Source: Saccharothrix deserti
Lineage (GTDB): Bacteria; Actinomycetota; Actinomycetes; Mycobacteriales; Pseudonocardiaceae
Reading direction: 5' to 3'
DNA: 54,618 nt
NCBI RefSeq assembly: GCF_009769385.1
Contig: NZ_VKAB01000052.1
Coordinates: 1-54,618 of the forward strand
The notes under the pieces are model-generated. The model saw nothing but the letters and a program-made list of their open reading frames with translations. It was not told the DNA's origin and did not search any database. Of the stretch, positions 50,500 through 54,618 are shown in pieces; the first letter of the stretch is position 1, and every line of letters begins with the position of its first letter. Both the position numbers and the translations under genes were made by a program.

Positions 50500-50955
50500 C
50501 TACGGCAGCAGCTCGACCGGCAGCACCCATGACGAGCACCCTCCTCGACCCCCGCCAGGCCGACCGGGCGGCAACACCCGGAACGCGGTAACGCGCCAAC
50601 CCCGCCCACGCGGCGAACGACACTTGATATCCACCAACGACTGCGACGAGTACCCCTTCGCCGTCACCCACCAGGGCGTGCAGATGACCACATCGTCGAA
50701 GAGGACCCTTTCTACGTGCTGATCAGGGACTGATACCGTCACGCGGCGTGACCGGTGACAGTCTCCGGTCACGCCGAGCTGACCGGCATCGATCCGGACG
50801 CCACCCCGACTGTGCTGACCACGCTGCGCTGGTGGTGGGCCTGTTCCACCTGGCACACCAGCTGACCACGCCGAGGATTGGGCAGCACCGCCAGCGACCT
50901 CGTGGGCAGCACCACCCACCTGGTTCTCTCGCCCAACCCGGCTTGATCACGCAGT
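50500..50955. other. Decayed stretch with a possible PPOX-fold fragment
   Basis: No intact gene. At 50752-50850 the plus strand reads PVTVSGHAELTGIDPDATPT, VLTTLR, like the C-terminal strand and helix of F420/FMN-binding pyridoxamine-oxidase-fold proteins, but it is cut by a stop. The remainder shows no frame with a start site. Confidence 0.35.
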
Positions 50956-51193
50956 CCTGTGGTTCACCCGGAGAGCCCATGCGGCGACCGTGGCGGAACT
51001 CGCTGCGCGCCTCGCGCCAGTTCGGGTCGTCGCCGGTGTAGCGCAACGGTTGCCTTGGTTCCTCGGCCCAGATCCAGGCGCTCTGCTCACCGCTCAGGGA
51101 TTTCGGGCCGACGACCTCGTGGGTGCCGACCGGGAAGTCCGGCTCGGCCGGCGCGCCCGCGAGCCGCAGCTTGCCCGCGTGCGCCGGGATCAT
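50956..51193 (-). pseudogene. NmrA-like NAD(P)-binding protein, C-terminal fragment
   Basis: The minus frame reads LAGAPAEPDFPVGTHEVVGP, KSLSGEQSAWIWAEEPRQPL, RYTGDDPNWREARSEF. This is the segment after the Rossmann fold in NmrA/atypical SDR proteins, in which the family reads (x)GPExLSxxEQ...PVRYxxxDP. No Rossmann motif or start remains. It overlaps the 3' end of the AraC gene in another frame, showing that the AraC gene was joined to it by deletion. Confidence 0.5.
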
Positions 51194-52145
51194 GCGTGCC
51201 GGTTTGCTGACGTTCGTCCCGCGCTGCGTAGGCCGCTGGGGTGAGGCCGGTGCGGTTGCGGAAGAAGCGCCCGAAGTCGGCGGCGTCGGGAAAGCCCAGG
51301 TGGGCAGCGACGGCGCTCGCCGTCCAGCGGCTGAGGCCGAGCAGGCGGCGGGCTTCGAGGAGACGGCGCTCGTCGATCACCTGCCGCGCTCCGGTGCCGG
51401 CGGTGTCCTGTGCGGCGCGGGTGAGGGTGCGGACCGAGCAGCCGAGCAGGCGGGCGTAGTCGTCCACGCGGTGCAGCTCGCGGAAGTGCAGTTCCAGTGC
51501 GTCGAGGAATTGCCGGTGGACCGTGGCGCGTCGGCCGCCGGTGCGGCCGTCGGGCGGCGGTGGGGTGGTGTCCGGGTCGTGGGCGAGGCGGAGCAGCAGT
51601 GCTTCCAGCAGGCTGCGCCGCAGAGCGTGATGAAGGTCGAGGGAGCGTCGTCCCAGCGCGCGGTGTTCGTCGAGGAGCTGGAGGGCGGTGCGCTCGGCCC
51701 AGGGGGCGTCTTCGGGGTGCGGGGTCAGGACGGCGGGCGCGTCGTGTGCGGTGACGGGGGTGAGCAGCCGTGCCGTCTCCGCCCCCAGGACGTCCTGCTC
51801 GAACAGGATGAAGGGGCCTGTGGCGGTACCGGGCGGGTGCCAGCACTGCGTGTGGCCAGGGCGTACCCACAGCCACTGGCCGGGGATGACGGTGCGGGTG
51901 ACGTGGTCGACGTCGTGGTACAGCGCTCCGGACGTCACGAGGATGAGGTAGTGGAAGGTGGCCCGGCCGGGGAGGGGAGGGTTCCACGGCCAGTCGTCGT
52001 GGTGGGCGTGGAAGTCCTCGATGGTGGTGACTTCCAGGCCGTACGGGGTGCCGACCGGGGGCCGGAAACCGTACAGCGGAGTGGGCGCACCCGCCGGGGA
52101 GGCGGATGCCTTGACCCTGCCCGTCTGTCCGTTGCTGACCATCAT
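51087..52145 (-). CDS. AraC-family transcriptional regulator
   Basis: The start at 52145 (MMVSNGQTGRVKAS) gives 352 residues. The N-terminal cupin-like sensor domain includes FHYLILVTSGALYHDVDHVT and VIPGQWLWVRPGHTQCWHPP. The double HTH domain reads LGCSVRTLTRAAQDTAGTGA, RQVIDERRLLEARRLL, SAVAAHLGFPDAADFGRFFR and NRTGLTPAAYA. True homology ends near 51200; the last 35 residues (GARGQAAARGRAGRAGLPGR) are an out-of-frame reading of the NmrA fragment. It diverges from the SnoaL-like gene at 52255 and probably regulates it. Confidence 0.88.
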   Translation of the reverse strand: MMVSNGQTGRVKASASPAGAPTPLYGFRPPVGTPYGLEVTTIEDFHAHHDDWPWNPPLPGRATFHYLILVTSGALYHDVDHVTRTVIPGQWLWVRPGHTQCWHPPGTATGPFILFEQDVLGAETARLLTPVTAHDAPAVLTPHPEDAPWAERTALQLLDEHRALGRRSLDLHHALRRSLLEALLLRLAHDPDTTPPPPDGRTGGRRATVHRQFLDALELHFRELHRVDDYARLLGCSVRTLTRAAQDTAGTGARQVIDERRLLEARRLLGLSRWTASAVAAHLGFPDAADFGRFFRNRTGLTPAAYAARDERQQTGTHDPGARGQAAARGRAGRAGLPGRHPRGRRPEIPER

Positions 52146-52254
52146 ATGTCCGACAGCTTAGCGTCCGAATGCCCGATCCCGGTGAATAGTGGCTGGTGGG
52201 GCCCGCACGGCCGGGCCGATGCGGCCGACCACGGCATCCATGAAGGGAGATGGG

Positions 52255-52686
52255 ATGAGCGTCGACAAGGAAGAGATCAGCAAGACCGTTCTTGAGCTGG
52301 AGAAGTCCTTCAACGAGCGGTGGAGCGTCGGCGACAACCGCGGCTACCTCGACAACTACGCCGAGGAGATCGGCTACTTCGATCCGGTTCTGAAGGAACT
52401 TGTCGTCGGTCGCGACGCGGTCATCGCGCACATCGAGTCGATCTACTCGAACCCGCACATCGTGCGGAGCGAGTACCTCAACCCCGCCGTGAACGTCAGC
52501 GACAGTGGTGATTTCGCGGTTCTGGCCTACAACCTGGACACGTACGTGCTCGACGACAACGGCGACGAGCAGCAGCTCCGTGCGTGGAACGCCACGGAGG
52601 CTTACCGGCTGATCGACGGTGAGTGGCGCATCGTGCACTCCAACTGGGCGTTCACCCGGACCGCGGAAGGCGCGATCGCGTCCTGA
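52255..52686 (+). CDS. SnoaL/NTF2-fold protein
   Basis: ATG at 52255 follows GGGAGA and gives 143 residues. The NTF2-like pattern is seen in VLELEKSFNERWSVGDNRGY, EIGYFDPVLKELVVGRDAVI, DFAVLAYNLDTYVLDDNGDE and AYRLIDGEWRIVHSNWAFT. Such proteins are small cone-shaped enzymes or binding proteins; the DUF4440/SnoaL-like subgroup often has no known reaction. Intact. Divergent from the AraC gene with about 110 bp between them, so it is likely the AraC target. Confidence 0.85.
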   Translation: MSVDKEEISKTVLELEKSFNERWSVGDNRGYLDNYAEEIGYFDPVLKELVVGRDAVIAHIESIYSNPHIVRSEYLNPAVNVSDSGDFAVLAYNLDTYVLDDNGDEQQLRAWNATEAYRLIDGEWRIVHSNWAFTRTAEGAIAS

Positions 52687-52728
52687 CGGAGAGGGGCCGA
52701 GGTGCGCCCAGCACAGCACGTGCCAGAC

Positions 52729-52853
52729 ATGACTCTCATAGATGGCAACGAGATCCTGCTTTACATCTCGCGTCCACTGTCGACAGAGGCTCCTTGTTCG
52801 GGGTGGTGCACGTGCACGGTGGCGGGAAGGGACCATCGGCATGATCCGCGGAG
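52729..52853 (+). pseudogene. HSL-family esterase, N-terminal fragment
   Basis: The frame MTLIDGNEILLYISRPLSTE is followed, after a one-base shift near 52790, by LFGVVHVHGGGKGPS, the HGGG oxyanion-hole motif of fold-3 esterases. The sequence ends at the left end of the IS701-type element. The complementary C-terminal half of such an esterase lies at 36125-36560, though origin from one gene is not shown. Confidence 0.55.
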
Positions 52854-52860
52854 TCGTGCC

Positions 52861-54240
52861 CTTAGTACTGCAACGACAGGTTGTAATCTGAAGCTGGCTC
52901 TGGTAGTTGATCTTGGCGTGTTGGTGGAGATGGTGGCTGGGTGGTCGGCGAGCTTCGAGGCGTTCGTGGGTCGGTTCGCGGCTCGGTTCCCTCGCGTGGA
53001 GTCACGACGGCAGATGCGGTCGTATGTGCGTGGTCTGCTCAGCGAAACCGAGCGGAAGAATGGATGGACACTGGCCGAGGCTCTCGGAGACGCCGGCCCG
53101 GAACGCATGCAGCGGTTGCTGAACTTCTACGCCTGGGATACCGACGGCCTGCGTGATGACGTGCGTGCCGCAGTCGTCGAGGCTCTCGGTGATGAGCGGC
53201 AGGGTGTGCTGATCGTCGATGAGACCGGTTTTCTGAAGAAGGGCTCCAAGTCCGCCGGAGTTGCCCGCCAGTACTCCGGTACCGCCGGCCGGATCGAGAA
53301 CTCGCAGATCGGGGTGTTCCTGGCCTACGCCTCCGGGCGAGGGCGGGCGTTGATCGACCGGGAGCTGTACCTGCCCAAGGAATGGACCTCCGACCGTGAA
53401 CGCTGCCGGCGGGTCGGCATCCCTGACGAGGTGAAGCTGGCGACCAGACCCGTTCTCGCGCAACGGATGATCGCTCGTGCCGTGCAAGCCGGGGTGCCGT
53501 TTGGGTGGGTCACTGGCGATGAGGCATACGGCGTGGACACCAAGCTGCGGATGTGGCTGGAGTCCGAGGACATCGCCCATGTCCTCGCGGTGGCAAAGAA
53601 CTCGATGGTGGTCACCATGCAGTTGACCAAGGTTCGGGTCGATCGGGTCATCGCCGAGCTCGCCGAGGACTCATGGACACGGATGAGTTGCGGCGACGGC
53701 GCCCATGGGCAGCGAGTCTACGACTGGGCGGTGGTCGACATCCGCCCGCTGCGGTTGACGGAGCGGGGGCATTGGCTGTTGGCTCGTCGTAGCCTGACCG
53801 ACCCCACCGAAATCGCCTACTACGTCTGCTTCGGCCCCGCGGGCACCACGGTCGACGAACTCGTGCGGGTGGCAGGATCTCGTTGGGCCATCGAGGAGTC
53901 CTTTCAGACAGCCAAGAACGAGACCGGCTTGGACCACTACCAGGTCCGTGGCTACCAGGCCTGGTATCGCCACGTCACACTGTCCATGACTGCGGCGGCG
54001 TTTCTGGTGATCACCCGGGACGCCGCGAAAAAGGGGGCGCGACACCCGGCGCCGACAACGGGTTGATTCCCTTGTCTTCCAACGAGATCCGTCGCCTCTG
54101 GAACCGCATAGCCGCACCCTTGACCCGCACGATCGACCATGTCGTGCACTGGTCGAACTGGCGACGAACAAGCCAGACCCGCGCCCGCATCAGTCACTAC
54201 CGGAGACGTGGACATCACGACCTGTCGTTGCAGTACTAAG
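52861..54240 (+). mobile_element. IS701-type insertion sequence with both ends
   Basis: Perfect 21-bp terminal inverted repeats (starting CTTAGTACTGCAACGACAGG) stand at 52861-52881 and, inverted, at 54220-54240, enclosing one transposase gene. The 1,380-bp size is normal. The flanks are different gene fragments and no clear 4-bp target duplication is visible outside the repeats. Confidence 0.88.
52930..54239 (+). pseudogene. IS701-family transposase, frameshift near the C-terminus
   Basis: ATG at 52930 (MVAGWSASFEAFVGRFAARF). The DDE residues are visible: Asp in QGVLIVDETGFLKKGSKSAG, Asp in FGWVTGDEAYGVD, Glu in RWAIEESFQTAKNETGLDHY. After TRDAAKKGA the frame closes at 54066. In the -1 frame the true C-terminus continues as ADNGLIPLSSNEIRRLWNRI, AAPLTRTIDHVVHWSNWRR, reading to 54239. 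The change of frame lies at or just after an AAAAAGGGGG run (54028-54037), which points to an indel or slippage there. Otherwise well preserved. Confidence 0.85.
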
Positions 54241-54400
54241 ACCCTATACGCCGATCGCGGCTACGACCACGACAAGTACCGCAGGCGCCTGCATGCCAGG
54301 GGCATCGCGCCTCGGATCGCCCGCCGCGGTGAACCCCACGGATCCGGCTTGGGCACGGTCAGGTGGGTCGTGGAGCGCACGATGTGCGCCGCGAGGCGCC
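54241..54400 (+). pseudogene. IS5-family transposase, internal fragment
   Basis: The plus frame reads TLYADRGYDHDKYRRRLHAR, GIAPRIARRGEPHGSGLGTV, RWVVERT, the second Asp/Glu part of an IS5-type DDE domain. Its N-terminal part is missing because the IS701 element ends exactly at 54240. The C-terminal part is replaced by unrelated sequence after the VVERT motif. Confidence 0.75.
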
Positions 54401-54520
54401 CTGTTGTATCCCCGGCTCAGCCGGGGGGAACTCGGAGGGAGGTTCCTGGGTCGAATGGCTTACCTGATGCCGAAAGGCTGAGGGGACAAGAGCATGCCAG
54501 CTAGAGGGTGTTTGAAAAGC

Positions 54521-54618
54521 TCAGTTCGGGGCGTTCCCCAGGCGGTGGAGCAGGATCATGATCATGGCCAGGTAGATCGTGTTCTCTGAGGTGTCGATCC
54601 GGTACTCGTAGTCCTTGG
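54521..54618 (-). CDS. IS5-like transposase C-terminal end, running off the window
   Basis: The minus frame reads KDYEYRIDTSENTIYLAMIM, then ILLHRLGNAPN to a TGA at 54521, the usual C-terminal helix of an IS5-group transposase. The likely IS end (GGGTGTTTGAAAAG) lies at 54506-54519. The rest is beyond the window, so integrity is unknown. Confidence 0.65.
   Translation of the reverse strand, partial: KDYEYRIDTSENTIYLAMIMILLHRLGNAPN

Noticed and set aside
1..54618. CRISPR arrays, tRNA and rRNA genes
   Set aside because: No regularly spaced repeats and no tRNA-like or rRNA-like sequence were noticed on either strand; a dedicated scan could still find a degenerate tRNA.

Overview
The sequence is very GC-rich and strongly biased to G/C at third codon positions. 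Together with LAL-type LuxR regulators, a PimM-like PAS-LuxR regulator, a calerythrin-like EF-hand protein and an F420-type luciferase-like oxidoreductase, this points to a filamentous actinomycete, probably of the Pseudonocardiaceae. That placement is inference from gene content. The window reads as an accessory, partly decayed region. Intact genes lie among at least seven kinds of insertion sequence remnant, a truncated group II intron and many broken genes. Several genes are joined to unrelated ones by deletions, a few of them in frame. No rRNA, tRNA or CRISPR array was seen.

Layout. 1-5 kb: the end of an IS3 element abuts a truncated group II intron. Pieces of other IS follow, then a vanadium-haloperoxidase-like start joined to a polyketide synthase ketosynthase start, and a frameshifted MFS exporter. 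5.2-6.6 kb: a secreted cysteine-containing protein and a lipoprotein, closed by a strong hairpin. 6.8-18 kb: a regulator block with one LAL regulator on the plus strand. On the minus strand an overlapping three-gene operon encodes LAL, a LAL-like ATPase without HTH, and LAL. 19.2-23.1 kb: a GH95-like protein that lacks a key active-site motif, a PAS-LuxR regulator, and fragments of another LAL and a transposase. 23.4-31.4 kb: two partial copies of one rve-type IS bracket HMG-CoA lyase, acyl-CoA ligase, a CocE-type hydrolase and a two-component system. 31.4-36.6 kb: an NlpC/P60 half, the EF-hand protein, a RAMA-domain protein, IS3 and IS30 elements, and truncated secreted and esterase genes. 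36.8-48.3 kb: small metabolic and regulatory pairs (HxlR, TetR, LLM oxidoreductase, thioesterase, hydrolases, MDR oxidoreductase) with two in-frame chimeras, SDR/enoyl-CoA hydratase and propionyl-CoA-synthetase/Old Yellow Enzyme. 48.4-54.6 kb: fragments of an NB-ARC regulator and a GH42 galactosidase, a TetR gene with a long palindrome upstream, AraC divergent from a SnoaL-like protein, a complete IS701-type element with a frameshifted transposase, and IS5 fragments.

Working together. The regulators between 6.8 and 22.4 kb are the kind that control macrolide or polyene clusters. The only biosynthetic trace here is the ketosynthase fragment, so they look like controllers stranded after loss of their cluster. 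A CTTGAGG direct repeat with an 11-bp period lies before the LAL operon and before both MFS copies, so these may have shared one activator. The 24.5-28.9 kb genes form a small acyl-CoA operon. The 29.2-31.0 kb genes form a NarL-type kinase/regulator pair with no obvious target in the window.
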